The notes: generated by a model not told the origin, from the letters alone. Positions 25,085 to 34,434 are shown, counted from the stretch's first letter. The stretch: 57,303 nucleotides of DNA from Bacteroidales bacterium (GCA_023229505.1 JALNZD010000023.1:1-57303); one strand, 5' to 3'. Made by a program: numbers and translations.

Positions 25085-27144
25085 TTAACTTCACTGCCAT
25101 TTGCAAACAGGTCATTTATAGTGATCAGGCTTAGCCGGCCTTCAGGATCCTCGGCGGAGAGTATCATTCCATTCGATTCGATGCCGCGCAGCTTCCGCGG
25201 CGCCAGGTTCAGGACGAAGCAGAACTGCTTGCCGATAAGGTCTTCCGGCTTGTAATACAATGCAATGCCTGATACGATCGTTCTTTTGTCCAGGCCGGTA
25301 TTGACAGTCAGCTTCAGCAATTTGTCGGCCCCCTGGACCTTCTCCGCTTCTTCAATGGTGCAAACGCGGATGTCGAGCTTCGAGAAATCATCGTAGGTTA
25401 TCATATCTTTTATGGGTTTCAGAGATACTTTCGGCGCTGTGGCCGCTTCATTCTGCAGTTTCGTATTCAGCAGCTTCTGCACCTGGGCTTCGATAACATT
25501 GTCTTCAATCTTTTCAAACAAATACTCCGGATGCCCGAGCTGGTGGCCGGGCTCAAGGAGTTCGGGATTGCCGCCAAAAGCCCATTTACGTTGGGGGAGG
25601 TTCATCATCCGGCTGAGACGTTCCGCGGTGAAAGGCAGGAAAGGCTCACAAAGAATGGCCAGGTTGGCACAGATCTCCAGGGAAATGTTCAGGATGGTCT
25701 TCACACGCTCCGGATCGGTCTTGATTAATTTCCACGGCTCGGAATCGGTCAGGTACTTGTTGCCCAAGCGTGCCAGGTTCATCATCTCCGTCAGCGCCTC
25801 GCGAAAGCGGAACTGGTCCAGGCTGCCACCGATACGTCCGGGGAAAAGCTTTATCTCTTCTATGGCATTCCGGTCGGTCTGGTTCAACTCACCACGCGGA
25901 GGTACTTTGCTATCGAAGTACTTCTGGGTCAATATCATCGTGCGGTTCACGAAATTGCCGAAGATAGCCAGCAGTTCACTGTTATTCCTGGTCTGGTAAT
26001 CTTTCCAGGTGAAGTCATTGTCTTTGGTTTCCGGGGCGTTGGTCGTTAACACATAACGCAGTTCATCCTGTTTTCCCGGAAATTCCTCAAGGTATTCATG
26101 GAGCCAGACAGCCCAGTTCCGCGAAGTCGAGATCTTATCATTCTCTAAATTCATAAACTCAAAAGCCGGCACATTGTCAGGAAGGATAAAGGTGCCTTCT
26201 TCCTTCAGCATCGCCGGGAAGATGATGCAATGGAAAACGATGTTGTCTTTTCCGATGAAATGGATCAGCCTCGTTTCGGGATCTTTCCACCAGGGTTTCC
26301 AGTCCTTGCCATTGATCTGTGCCCATTCTCTCGTGGCGCTGATGTAGCCGATGGGCGCGTCAAACCAGACGTAGAGCACTTTGCCTTCCGTGTCCGGTAA
26401 AGGTACTTTCACGCCCCAGTCGAGGTCGCGTGTCACGGCACGGGGCTGCAGGCCGTGATCGAGCCAGGATTTGCACTGGCCGTAAACATTCGGCTTCCAG
26501 TCATCTTTATGCCCGTCGATGATCCACTTTTTCAACCAGCCCTCGTATTTATCCAGCGGCAGGTACCAGTGTTTGGTCTCTTTTTTGACAGGAACATTCC
26601 CGCTAAGTGCAGAAGTCGGGTTGATCAGTTCGTCAGGGCTCAGTGAAGTGCCGCAGTTCTCGCACTGGTCGCCATAAGCTTTCGGATTTCCGCAGCGGGG
26701 GCAGGTTCCCGTGATATAACGGTCGGCAAGAAATTGCTGGTTCTCCTCATCAAAGTATTGCAGGGATGTTTTTTCGATGAATTCTCCCTTTTCATACATG
26801 GTTGTGAAGAATTCCGAGGCCGTTTCATGATGGATGGCGTTGGATGTGCGCGAATAGATATCGAAAGAAATCCCGAATTTTTGGAATGAATCCTTGATCA
26901 TCTCATGGTAACGGTCGACCACCTCCTGCGGGGTGACACCTTCCTTGCGGGCTTTGATCGTAATCGGCACGCCGTGCTCATCCGATCCGCCGATGAAGAG
27001 GACTTCCTCGCCTTTTGACCTGAGGTAGCGGACATATATATCTGCCGGCACATAAACGCCTGCCAGGTGGCCGATATGGATGGGGCCGTTGGCATAAGGC
27101 AGGGCAGAAGTGACAGTGGTCCGTTTCCACGATTTCGCTTCCAT
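25081..27144 (-). CDS. metG: Methionyl-tRNA synthetase
   Basis: 687-residue class I aminoacyl-tRNA synthetase charging tRNA-Met. HIGH motif HIGH at residues 23-26; connective-peptide zinc knuckles CPRCG and CENCG about 143-163; KMSKS variant KISTS about 335. An anticodon-binding alpha-helical domain follows to about 550. A C-terminal EMAP-II-like tRNA-binding domain occupies the last 110 residues (YDDFSKLDIRVCTIEEAEKV ... LAPRKLRGIESNGMILSA). Full length for the dimeric Bacteroidota type. The stop overlaps the start of the small membrane protein. Confidence 0.97.
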   Translation of the reverse strand: MEAKSWKRTTVTSALPYANGPIHIGHLAGVYVPADIYVRYLRSKGEEVLFIGGSDEHGVPITIKARKEGVTPQEVVDRYHEMIKDSFQKFGISFDIYSRTSNAIHHETASEFFTTMYEKGEFIEKTSLQYFDEENQQFLADRYITGTCPRCGNPKAYGDQCENCGTSLSPDELINPTSALSGNVPVKKETKHWYLPLDKYEGWLKKWIIDGHKDDWKPNVYGQCKSWLDHGLQPRAVTRDLDWGVKVPLPDTEGKVLYVWFDAPIGYISATREWAQINGKDWKPWWKDPETRLIHFIGKDNIVFHCIIFPAMLKEEGTFILPDNVPAFEFMNLENDKISTSRNWAVWLHEYLEEFPGKQDELRYVLTTNAPETKDNDFTWKDYQTRNNSELLAIFGNFVNRTMILTQKYFDSKVPPRGELNQTDRNAIEEIKLFPGRIGGSLDQFRFREALTEMMNLARLGNKYLTDSEPWKLIKTDPERVKTILNISLEICANLAILCEPFLPFTAERLSRMMNLPQRKWAFGGNPELLEPGHQLGHPEYLFEKIEDNVIEAQVQKLLNTKLQNEAATAPKVSLKPIKDMITYDDFSKLDIRVCTIEEAEKVQGADKLLKLTVNTGLDKRTIVSGIALYYKPEDLIGKQFCFVLNLAPRKLRGIESNGMILSAEDPEGRLSLITINDLFANGSEVK

Positions 27145-27270
27145 GAATAATTGATTGAGCGGTTAATAAAACTATTCCGGGCAAATTTATTGAATTATCG
27201 GGTATAAATCGGGGAAATTCCGGATAAACAGGTTGGGGAAGATGTTTTCATTGTGTTATTCGCTTTTGTT

Positions 27271-27826
27271 AAACACAATAGGAACATTAGAGCACATTAG
27301 AAACACACAATAGAAGGTGGATTTTCAAATTTTCTATAAAAAAATAAATTTTAAGAATATGACACAGAAGTATTTAAATGAACTGACTTTTACTATTATC
27401 GGTGTTGCAATTGAAATTCATAAAGAATTGGGGCCGGGAATACTTGAAAGTGTTTATGAAAAATGTATGATTCACTTATTAAAAGAAAAGGGTTTGGGTG
27501 TAATCTCTCAACAGAAAGTTCCTTTGATCTTTAAAGGACTTTATCTTGATTGTGACCTGCGGTTTGATTTAATGGTCGAAGAGGCTATCATTGTCGAAAT
27601 TAAAGCAATCGATTGCCTGCAGCCAATTCATGGAGCACAGCTATTGACATATCTTAAACTCCTTGAAAAACCTAAAGGGATTCTTATAAATTTCAACTGT
27701 ATGAATATTTTTAAGGAAGGACAAAAAACAATCGTGACCGATTTATATGCAAAACTGCCAAAAGGTTACTAATCTCTAATGTGTTTATCTAATGTGCCCT
27801 ACTGTGCCTATTGTGGTTAATAGAAG
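27271..27826. repeat. Inverted repeats flanking the GxxExxY gene
   Basis: The left arm (27271-27316: AACACAATAGGAACATTAGA and continuing) and the right arm (27773-27823: the reverse complement begins AACCACAATAGGCACAGTAG) are about 45 bp long and roughly 75% matched. They exactly bracket the 27359-27772 gene, giving a cassette of about 555 bp. Confidence 0.75.
27359..27772 (+). CDS. GxxExxY family protein
   Basis: 137 residues from the ATG at 27359; a further upstream in-frame start would lie in the flanking repeat. The family signature G-I-L-E-S-V-Y lies in ELGPGILESVYEKC. The rest has a nuclease-like core (LRFDLMVEEAIIVEIKAID with D, E and K arranged as in PD-(D/E)XK folds) and HGAQLLTYLKLLEKPKGILINF. 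The family occurs in many copies in Bacteroidota and other environmental genomes with unknown function. The bracketing inverted repeats suggest it travels as a small cassette. Confidence 0.87.
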   Translation: MTQKYLNELTFTIIGVAIEIHKELGPGILESVYEKCMIHLLKEKGLGVISQQKVPLIFKGLYLDCDLRFDLMVEEAIIVEIKAIDCLQPIHGAQLLTYLKLLEKPKGILINFNCMNIFKEGQKTIVTDLYAKLPKGY

Positions 27827-27891
27827 TTAAGATATAGCACAAACCAAACTAAAAATGCTGATCTTTGTTATTATTAGAGAGAAATAATAAA

Positions 27892-28791
27892 ATGATTACT
27901 CCTCCATATCTAAAAAAAGGCGATAAAATCGCTCTTGTTTCCCCGGCCCGGAAGATCTCTCCTGCCGAAGTCGAGACAGCTATCAATATTTTCAAAGCCT
28001 GGGGGCTGGAAGTGGTCCTCGGCGATCACCTCTTTGCCTCCTTTAACCAGTTCGCCGGCTCCGATGACCAGCGCCAGTCCGATTTCCAGCAGATGCTCGA
28101 CGACGGTTCCATCCGTGCGATCATCTGTTCCCGCGGAGGTTATGGCACCGTCAGGATCATCGACCGGCTTGACTTCACCCGGTTCCTGCAAAGTCCTAAG
28201 TGGATAGTTGGTTACAGCGATGTAACGGTACTGCATTCCCATATCCATCGTCACTATGGTGTAGAAACCCTGCATGCCATCATGCCGGTGAATTTCAAGG
28301 ATAAATGCGATGGGAGCCCGTCGCTTAACAGTTTAAAAAAAGCGTTATTCGGCAAAGAACTTATCTATCGGTTTCTTCCGGAGCAATACACCCGGAAAGG
28401 CAGCTGTAAAGGGCCCCTGGTAGGCGGCAACCTCTCCATCCTTTACAGCCTGACCAATACCAGTTCCGATATCAATACCAACGGGAAGATCCTGTTTTTA
28501 GAAGACCTGGATGAATATCTTTATCATATCGACCGGATGATGATGAACCTCAGGCGTTCCGGTAAGCTGGAAGGATTGGCGGGATTGATAGTCGGAGGAA
28601 TGACCAAAATGCATGACAACGAAGTGCCTTATGATAAGACCGCGAACGAGATTATTGCCGAAGCAGTGGAGGATTATCCCTATCCTGTCTGTTACAACTT
28701 CCCCGCCGGTCACATCGATGACAACCGGGCGCTCATCCTGGGGAGGGAAGTTACACTGGAAGTCGGAGATGAAGTAAAACTTTTTTTCTAA
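27892..28791 (+). CDS. LD-carboxypeptidase (peptidase family S66)
   Basis: 299 residues. Cytoplasmic-type muramoyl-tetrapeptide LD-carboxypeptidase of murein recycling, cleaving the terminal D-Ala. The nucleophile Ser lies in VGYSDVT (about residue 107), Glu in LEDLDEYLYHIDRM (about 205) and His in PAGHIDDNRA (about 275), the expected S66 Ser-Glu-His triad. N-terminal PPYLKKGDKIALVSPA and SRGGYGTVRI are family features. The start ATG at 27892 is preferred; the longer frame adds only nine residues. Confidence 0.93.
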   Translation: MITPPYLKKGDKIALVSPARKISPAEVETAINIFKAWGLEVVLGDHLFASFNQFAGSDDQRQSDFQQMLDDGSIRAIICSRGGYGTVRIIDRLDFTRFLQSPKWIVGYSDVTVLHSHIHRHYGVETLHAIMPVNFKDKCDGSPSLNSLKKALFGKELIYRFLPEQYTRKGSCKGPLVGGNLSILYSLTNTSSDINTNGKILFLEDLDEYLYHIDRMMMNLRRSGKLEGLAGLIVGGMTKMHDNEVPYDKTANEIIAEAVEDYPYPVCYNFPAGHIDDNRALILGREVTLEVGDEVKLFF

Positions 28792-28828
28792 CCACCGGGT
28801 ATATTTCAGTCTTTTTCCGGATTAACAG

Positions 28829-28943
28829 TTAGAAGAAGACAGAAGACAGAAGACAGAAGAAGTTGGACAATTGGACAGTTTGCAGTTGGACAATTTGCTT
28901 TTTGGGATTTGTTTGGAATTTGGAATTTGGAATTTGATTTATC
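28829..28943. repeat. Short-word repeats (GAAGACA, TTGGACAATT, TTTGGAATT)
   Basis: Three different simple words in a row between the S66 gene and yraN. No full inverted arm is visible here. The AGAAGACAGAAGAC run abuts the S66 gene's 3' flank. Confidence 0.65.
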
Positions 28944-29315
28944 ATGTCCGAAAGCAACGAATTAGGCAAGCAGGGCGAAGAGATCGCCGTGACGCATCTC
29001 CTGAAGCAGGGATACCATATCCTTGACAAAAACTGGAGGGCGGGACGCAATGAAATCGACATCATTGCGAAGGACAAGGATTTTTTGGTCATCATCGAGG
29101 TCAAATCGAGGCGAAATGATACTTTTGCGGAGCCGGAAGAGGCGGTTACCAAAGAGAAGCAGCAGTCCCTGATCAGGGCGGCGAATGCTTACATCTTCCG
29201 TAAAAATATTACCCTGGAAGCGCGGTTTGATATCATTTCGATCATCCATAATAAAGACGAAACCAGGATAAACCACTTAAAAGACGCTTTTTATCCCCGA
29301 CTTAGGACGGGCTGA
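28944..29315 (+). CDS. YraN family (UPF0102) nuclease-like protein
   Basis: 123 residues of the UPF0102/YraN family. Endonuclease-like fold with GEEIAVTHLLKQGY, RAGRNEIDIIAKDKDFLVIIEVKSR (E, D and ExK of the PD-(D/E)XK core) and the C-terminal ARFDIISI. Role in DNA processing is suspected, not proven. Cytoplasmic. Preceded and followed by word repeats. Confidence 0.9.
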   Translation: MSESNELGKQGEEIAVTHLLKQGYHILDKNWRAGRNEIDIIAKDKDFLVIIEVKSRRNDTFAEPEEAVTKEKQQSLIRAANAYIFRKNITLEARFDIISIIHNKDETRINHLKDAFYPRLRTG

Positions 29316-29335
29316 AGCTTTTGTTACTATCTTTG

Positions 29336-29465
29336 CAAAATTCCAAATCCCAAGCACCAAACAAATTCAAAATCCAAAAAATCAAACTTAACATAGTTTT
29401 GGATTTAGGATTTAGTTTTTCGGATTTGTTTGGAATTTGGTGCTTGGAGTTTGGAATTTAATTAT
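29336..29465. repeat. Long inverted word repeat (AATTCCAAATCCCAAGCACC)
   Basis: The left arm about 29339-29381 (AATTCCAAATCCCAAGCACC and continuing) and the right arm about 29419-29459 (reverse complement AAATTCCAAACTCCAAGCAC) pair over about 40 bases with mismatches. A hairpin 3' of yraN and 5' of the pseudouridine synthase. Confidence 0.8.
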
Positions 29466-29486
29466 TTAGGTTAACAATAGCAACTT

Positions 29487-30518
29487 ATGAGTGCCGAAAA
29501 AAGTCCCCGCCAGCCAAGAAAACCTTTTCAAAATATGGGGAAAAAAGAAAGAAGCCCGGGCCCGGATAAAAGGAGGACCGGCCGATCAGACAGCAGGATG
29601 GAGAAACCATACCGTCCTAAAGAAAGAGAAGAAAGACCGGCAAAACCTCGCTTCAAAAAAGAAAGACCATTTCCGGCAAGGGAAGATGGAGACAGACCTG
29701 CGAAATCACATTTTAAGAAAGAAAGGCCATATAGTCCATCTGCTCCTGGAAAGAAATACGCGACCCGCAGCGGGATACCTATCAAAGCCATTAAGGGAGA
29801 ACCGGAAGGGATCAGGCTCAATAAATACATTGCAAACTCGGGGGTTTGTTCCCGGCGTGAAGCTGACGAACTGATCAAGGCCGGAGTAGTAAAAGTGAAT
29901 GGTGAAGTTGTATCCGCTTTGGGAAGCAAAGTTATGCCCGGTGATAAAGTGCAGTATGGCGACCAAACCCTTTCCAATGAGAAAAAGCGCTATCTGCTGC
30001 TCAATAAACAAAAGGGTTATGTAACCACCACCAAAGACCCTCACGCCAAGAATACGGTGATGGAACTCATTGCCGGCGCCTGCAAGGAACGCATCTATCC
30101 CGTAGGACGGCTGGACCGGAACACAACAGGATTACTTCTTTTCACTAACGATGGCGAAATGGCGAAAAAGCTTATGCATCCCAGGTCAAGGATTAAGAAG
30201 ATGTATCATGTGGTGCTTGACCAGCCCTTGTCGAAAGGGGATTTGATGAAAATTGCCGGCGGAATTGAACTGGAAGGTGATAGAGTAGAGGTCGATAGTA
30301 TCGCTTATGTCGAAGATGCCGCCGACCGCCGCGAGATCGGCATGGAGATACATTCGGGACAAAACCGCGTCATCCGAAGGATGTTTGAATCGATGGGTTA
30401 TAAGGTCACCAAGCTCGACCGGGTGATGTACGCCGGGCTCACCAAGAGAAACCTGCCACGGAGCAAATGGCGCTTTTTAACGGAGAAAGAAGTGATCTCG
30501 CTGATTATGATGCGATGA
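29487..30518 (+). CDS. Pseudouridine synthase, RsuA/RluB/RluF family
   Basis: 343 residues. A disordered basic N-terminal extension (1-105) has imperfect RPAK(P/S)(R/H)FKKERP repeats. Then an S4 RNA-binding domain (about 108-165, IRLNKYIANSGVCSRREADELI) and the RsuA-type catalytic domain, with the catalytic Asp in GRLDRNTTGLLLFTNDG (about 208-224). Makes pseudouridine in 23S or 16S rRNA. The N-terminal extension is usual in Bacteroidota homologs and probably aids RNA or ribosome binding. Exact rRNA position not deducible. Confidence 0.92.
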   Translation: MSAEKSPRQPRKPFQNMGKKERSPGPDKRRTGRSDSRMEKPYRPKEREERPAKPRFKKERPFPAREDGDRPAKSHFKKERPYSPSAPGKKYATRSGIPIKAIKGEPEGIRLNKYIANSGVCSRREADELIKAGVVKVNGEVVSALGSKVMPGDKVQYGDQTLSNEKKRYLLLNKQKGYVTTTKDPHAKNTVMELIAGACKERIYPVGRLDRNTTGLLLFTNDGEMAKKLMHPRSRIKKMYHVVLDQPLSKGDLMKIAGGIELEGDRVEVDSIAYVEDAADRREIGMEIHSGQNRVIRRMFESMGYKVTKLDRVMYAGLTKRNLPRSKWRFLTEKEVISLIMMR

Positions 30519-30565
30519 TGAATTCCCGCAGGATTTTGTATTTTTATCCTGCAAATTAACGTCCT

Positions 30566-31054
30566 ATGCGCGGCGATCCAAAGTTGTACCGGATACTTGA
30601 AGAACTGGTTATCAGTTTTGATTATTATGAGCATCCGGCTGCACCCACCATTGAAGAGGCCCTCAAGAACTGGAAAAACATCGATTCCACCCACTGTAAA
30701 AACATTTTTTTCCGCAATCACAAGGGCAACCAGCACTACCTTGTGATAATGGAACACTCCACGCCCTTTGCCATCCACGATTTGGAAAAGCGGCTGAAAC
30801 AGGGAAAGCTCACCTTTGCATCACCGGAGCGGTTAAAAAAATATCTCGGTGTCACACCCGGGTCCGTTTCTCTCTTCGGCCTGATCAACGATGAAACCGA
30901 CCATGTATATGTTTTTCTGGATGAAATGCTCAAAGATGCAAAACATCTGAGTTTTCATCCCAATGATAATACTGCCAGCCTGGTGATCACAGGGAAAGGG
31001 TTCATGAAATTTTTGAAATGGTCAGGAAATATGTTTGAGTTTGTTGAATTATAA
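30566..31054 (+). CDS. Prolyl-tRNA editing protein (ProX/YbaK type)
   Basis: 162-residue trans-editing deacylase that hydrolyses mischarged aminoacyl-tRNA-Pro (Ala or Cys). Family features are SFDYYEHPAAPTIEEA, CKNIFFRNHKGNQHYLVIME with the conserved Lys-rich strand, KLTFASPERLKKYLGVTPGSVS and the FHPNDNTASLVI strand near the C-terminus. Length fits stand-alone ProX. It converges on the dcp gene with a shared hairpin between them. Confidence 0.92.
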   Translation: MRGDPKLYRILEELVISFDYYEHPAAPTIEEALKNWKNIDSTHCKNIFFRNHKGNQHYLVIMEHSTPFAIHDLEKRLKQGKLTFASPERLKKYLGVTPGSVSLFGLINDETDHVYVFLDEMLKDAKHLSFHPNDNTASLVITGKGFMKFLKWSGNMFEFVEL

Positions 31055-31061
31055 TACGCAT

Positions 31062-31089
31062 GTAGGGGTCATCGGCCGGTGACCCCTAC
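31062..31089. terminator. Bidirectional terminator hairpin between convergent genes
   Basis: Perfect 10-bp stem GTAGGGGTCA (31062-31071) / TGACCCCTAC (31080-31089), loop of 8 nt, positioned between the convergent prolyl-tRNA editing and dcp genes. Only weak T runs follow, so strength is uncertain. Confidence 0.7.
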
Positions 31090-31093
31090 TAAT

Positions 31094-33208
31094 TTAGATC
31101 AATCCCTTCCGCTTCAGCATCGGCTTAACATCCGGTTCCTTGCCCCGAAATAGCTTGTACAGGTTCATTGGATCATCAGTGCCGCCGCGGGAAAGGATAT
31201 ACTCCCTGAAAGCCTTGGCCGTCGATGGATCAAACAGGCTCGTCTCTTTGAAGGCTTCAAATGCGTCGGCATCCAGCACCTCCGCCCACAAATAGCTGTA
31301 GTAACCGGAGGAATAACCGCCGGCGAAGATATGGGCAAAATAAGGAGTGCGGTAACGCACCACGATCTCCGGAATGAGGCCGATTTTCGCCATCGACTGG
31401 TTCTCAAATGCAATGGCATCCACCTGTGTGGTATCGATACGGGTATGCCAGTCCATGTCGAGATAGCAGGCTGACATATATTCCACGGTTGTAAAGCCCT
31501 GGTTGAAATATTCGCTTGCAGTGATCTTGTCGATCAGCTCCTGAGGGATAACTTCGCCGGTTTTATAATGGCGGGCATACATTTTCATCACTTCCGGTTC
31601 GCTAGCCCAGTTTTCCATGATCTGGGAAGGCAACTCCACGAAATCCCGGGGTGTCGAAGTGCCCGAAATCTTACGATAGGTGCAGTCGGACAGCAAACCG
31701 TGGAGGGCGTGGCCGAACTCATGGAAGAGGGTGCTGACCTCTTCGAAAGTGAGCAATGAAGGCATATCTGGCGTTGGCTTGCTGAAATTGCATACCATGG
31801 TGATGATCGGGGTCACGGCAGAATCGCCCGCCATATACTGATCGCGGTAGCTATTCATCCAGGCGCCACCTTCCTTGCTGGCACGCGGAAAGAAATCCAT
31901 ATAAAGGATCCCGATGTGCGATTCGTCAGCTTCCTTCACTTCGAAGGTCCTGACTTCTGGGTGATATTTCTGGATGTCATTCCGCTCCACGAAGGTAATT
32001 TCATAAAGACGGGTGGCTACGTCAAACATTCCCAGGCGGACATTCTCCAGGGAAAAGTAAGGTTTCAAAGCTTCCTCATCCAGGTCATATTTCTGTTTGC
32101 GGAGCTTTTCAGCATAATACCACCAGTCCCAGGGCTCCAGCTTGAATTTCGACCCTTCCGCATCGATCATGGCCTGCAGTTCGGTCACTTCTTTCTTCGC
32201 AACAGGAAGTGCTGCCGACCAGACTTTATCCAGGAAAGTATAAACAGCCTGCGGGTTTTTGGCCATATTTTCTTCCAGGATGTAATCGGCATGGGTCGCA
32301 TATCCCAGCAGGCTGGCCCGTTTCACGCGCAGCGCGGCCATTTTCGAAGCATTCTTCTTATTATCGTACTGGTTATTATTATCACCCCGGTTTATATAGG
32401 CTTTCAGGACTTTCTCCCTCAATTCCCGTTTATCGGAGAACTGGAGGAAAGGAATGCGGGAAGGGGAATGCAGCGTGATTATCCATTTTCCGTCCAGACT
32501 GTCTTCTTTTGCTGCTGCTGCGGCTGCATCCCTGACAAACTGCGGTAGGCCAGCCAGGTCTTCCGGGTTATCGATGATGAGCTTGAAGGCATTGGTCTCG
32601 GCCAGCATATTGTCGCCAAATTGCAGGGAAAGCAACGAAAGCTCCTTGTTGATCTCGCGCAGTTCCGCCTGCTTATCCTCCGGGAGATTGGCGCCACCGC
32701 GGGCAAACTGCTTGTAAGTTTTATCGAGCAATGTGGCCTGCTCGGTGGTCAGGTTGAGCTGCGATTTCAGCTCATAAACGGCCTTGATCCGCTGGAAAAG
32801 TTTTGCATTGAGCAGGATATTGTCGTAATGAGTGGTCAGAATAGGAGATACCTCCTTCGCAATAGCCTGCAGCTCCTCATTGGTATTGGCCGAAGTCAGG
32901 TTGTAGAATACGTTGCTGACGCTCACCAGCAAATCACCGCTGCGATCCAAAGCTACAATCGTATTTTCGAAATCCGGGGTCCCGGGATTTGCCACGATCG
33001 CATCAATTTCTGCCTCATGGACTTTAATGCCCTGCTGAAAGGCCGGCATAAAATGCTCGTTCCTGATCTTATCGAAGGCAGCAGTTTCAAAAGGTGTGCC
33101 GTAAGCGGTGAAAAACGGGTTTTCTTCTGTTTTCATCTTTTTTTCTCCTGTTGTGCAAGACATCATCATCCCCATAAATAACAGGGATAATCCAAAGAAT
33201 GTTTTCAT
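31094..33208 (-). CDS. dcp: M3 family metallopeptidase, peptidyl-dipeptidase Dcp type
   Basis: 704 residues. Lipoprotein signal with a Cys in MMMSCTTGEKK, then the long helical M3 fold. Zinc motif HEFGH in TLFHEFGHALHGLLSD (about residue 486-490) with the downstream Glu in FVELPSQIMENWASE. C-terminal FAGGYSSGYYSYLWAEVLDAD and the RGGTDDPMNLYKLFRGKEP signatures are characteristic of Dcp. Releases dipeptides from peptide C-termini, here as an envelope lipoprotein. Confidence 0.95.
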   Translation of the reverse strand: MKTFFGLSLLFMGMMMSCTTGEKKMKTEENPFFTAYGTPFETAAFDKIRNEHFMPAFQQGIKVHEAEIDAIVANPGTPDFENTIVALDRSGDLLVSVSNVFYNLTSANTNEELQAIAKEVSPILTTHYDNILLNAKLFQRIKAVYELKSQLNLTTEQATLLDKTYKQFARGGANLPEDKQAELREINKELSLLSLQFGDNMLAETNAFKLIIDNPEDLAGLPQFVRDAAAAAAKEDSLDGKWIITLHSPSRIPFLQFSDKRELREKVLKAYINRGDNNNQYDNKKNASKMAALRVKRASLLGYATHADYILEENMAKNPQAVYTFLDKVWSAALPVAKKEVTELQAMIDAEGSKFKLEPWDWWYYAEKLRKQKYDLDEEALKPYFSLENVRLGMFDVATRLYEITFVERNDIQKYHPEVRTFEVKEADESHIGILYMDFFPRASKEGGAWMNSYRDQYMAGDSAVTPIITMVCNFSKPTPDMPSLLTFEEVSTLFHEFGHALHGLLSDCTYRKISGTSTPRDFVELPSQIMENWASEPEVMKMYARHYKTGEVIPQELIDKITASEYFNQGFTTVEYMSACYLDMDWHTRIDTTQVDAIAFENQSMAKIGLIPEIVVRYRTPYFAHIFAGGYSSGYYSYLWAEVLDADAFEAFKETSLFDPSTAKAFREYILSRGGTDDPMNLYKLFRGKEPDVKPMLKRKGLI

Positions 33209-33269
33209 ATTAGTTTGGTTTTTGAATTCAGGTGGCGAATTTAGGAAGAAATGCGATGGATAATAAAAT

Positions 33270-33383
33270 TTCCCGCAGATTTACGCGGATAAACAACGCA
33301 AATAAGCTCAGAATAGGGAATCTTGCTTAACTCTAATCTGCGCCGATCTGTGTTTTAAAATCTGCGAAAATCAGCGAGAACCC
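33270..33383. repeat. Dispersed TTCTCGC...GCGAGAA element, copy b
   Basis: CCCGCAGATTTACGCGGAT at the left and ATCAGCGAGAACCC at the right, with internal AATCTGCG words. The left end is degenerate (TCCCGC in place of TCTCGC). It lies in the gap between the dcp start and the 3' end of the small membrane protein gene. Confidence 0.75.
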
Positions 33384-33429
33384 TTAAATTACGATATACG
33401 AGAACCCTTAAATATCGAATTGCACTTGC

Positions 33430-33681
33430 TTATATTGCTTTACCCTCGTCGGTGCAGCATTTATCGTCTTTGCAGTTACAGCAGCAAAAACAACGTGTTC
33501 CTACCAGGATAAAAATGCCCAGGAACAGGAAACTATTCGCAATGAAAAAGAAGTTGAAGAAACTTCCGACACCAAGGAATTCGGTACCTGTGAAGAAACC
33601 GATGACGCCGCCCAGCATCAGCAGGCCGCCGAAAATCCCGGAAGCCCAGCCGAGATAATTGATAATTGCAATGATTTTCAT
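33430..33681 (-). CDS. Small two-helix membrane protein with cysteine-rich tail
   Basis: 83 residues. Two hydrophobic helices (about 8-28 and 43-62) and a C-terminal cluster FCCCNCKDDKCC with six cysteines in 12 residues. No family name is known to me. A metal-binding or redox tail facing one side of the membrane is possible. Oriented away from the tetR gene on the plus strand. Confidence 0.68.
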   Translation of the reverse strand: MKIIAIINYLGWASGIFGGLLMLGGVIGFFTGTEFLGVGSFFNFFFIANSFLFLGIFILVGTRCFCCCNCKDDKCCTDEGKAI

Positions 33682-33760
33682 TTTGAGTGGTTTTAGTGAA
33701 CATCAAAGTTAATTAAAATAATTCGCCTTTGTATTTGGAAGTACATTTTTTCATATTTTT

Positions 33761-33783
33761 AGACCAATTAACTTAAATGGTCA
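33761..33783. promoter_or_regulatory. Candidate TetR operator 1
   Basis: 23-bp palindrome with 9 of 11 base pairs (GACCA ... TGGTC outer arms), 15 nt upstream of the tetR start. Same length and spacing as operator 2 at 34435, with 15 of 23 identical positions. Confidence 0.65.
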
Positions 33784-33798
33784 AAAAGTTTAGGATTA

Positions 33799-34377
33799 AT
33801 GGCGAAAGATCAGACTAAGGAAAAGATCCTGTCAGTTGCTGCCAGGATATTTGGAAAGTATGGATTCCAGAAGACCACGGTAGATGAAATTGCCCGCACG
33901 GCGCATAAAGCCAAAGGTTCTGTTTATTACTATTTCAAGAGCAAGGAAGAACTTTTCCTGGCCGTAGTCACGCAGGAGATCAATGTGCTTAAGTCGGGAC
34001 TGACCCGGGTTATAGTGGATAGTCAGGATGCAACGGGTATGATCCGGAACTACCTGATGAACCGGATGATCCTGATGAAAGATGCAACGAACTACCATGA
34101 ATCGCTGAAAGCTGATTTTGTAGATGATTTTGGGTTCCTTACCGATTGCCGGGCAGATTTTACCCGGTTCGAGATAGAACTAATGAAAGCGGTGCTCGAC
34201 AGGGGCCTGCGGGAGAATAAATTCCAGATCAAGGACACCCAGGCCACCGCGCAGGTGATCATCCTGGCGATGAAAGCAATTGAGATACCTTTCTACCACC
34301 AGCATAAAATCGCCGAATACGAGCAAACCATCGTGGAACTGCTCGATATTCTCATAAAAGGATTGGAAAAACCATAA
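33799..34377 (+). CDS. TetR/AcrR family transcriptional regulator
   Basis: 192 residues. N-terminal TetR helix-turn-helix (RIFGKYGFQKTTVDEIARTA, then AKGSVYYYFKSKEELF, residues about 13-50) and an alpha-helical ligand-binding C-terminal domain. It sits directly upstream of the RND operon with a second palindrome like its own upstream site. The inference is a ligand-responsive repressor of itself and of the transporter operon. The ligand is unknown; hydrophobic compounds are usual for this context. Confidence 0.92.
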   Translation: MAKDQTKEKILSVAARIFGKYGFQKTTVDEIARTAHKAKGSVYYYFKSKEELFLAVVTQEINVLKSGLTRVIVDSQDATGMIRNYLMNRMILMKDATNYHESLKADFVDDFGFLTDCRADFTRFEIELMKAVLDRGLRENKFQIKDTQATAQVIILAMKAIEIPFYHQHKIAEYEQTIVELLDILIKGLEKP

Positions 34378-34394
34378 TTTTTATTCAGAAAATG

Positions 34395-34425
34395 TTGAAA
34401 ATACATGATTTTATCCTTATCTTTG
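34395..34425 (+). promoter_or_regulatory. Promoter of the RND operon
   Basis: TTG at 34395-34397 and TATCTTTG at 34418-34425 with 20 nt between, fitting the Bacteroidota -33/-7 pattern. Candidate operator 2 starts 10 nt downstream, so a bound repressor would cover the transcription start. Confidence 0.7.
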
Positions 34426-34434
34426 TAATAAATA

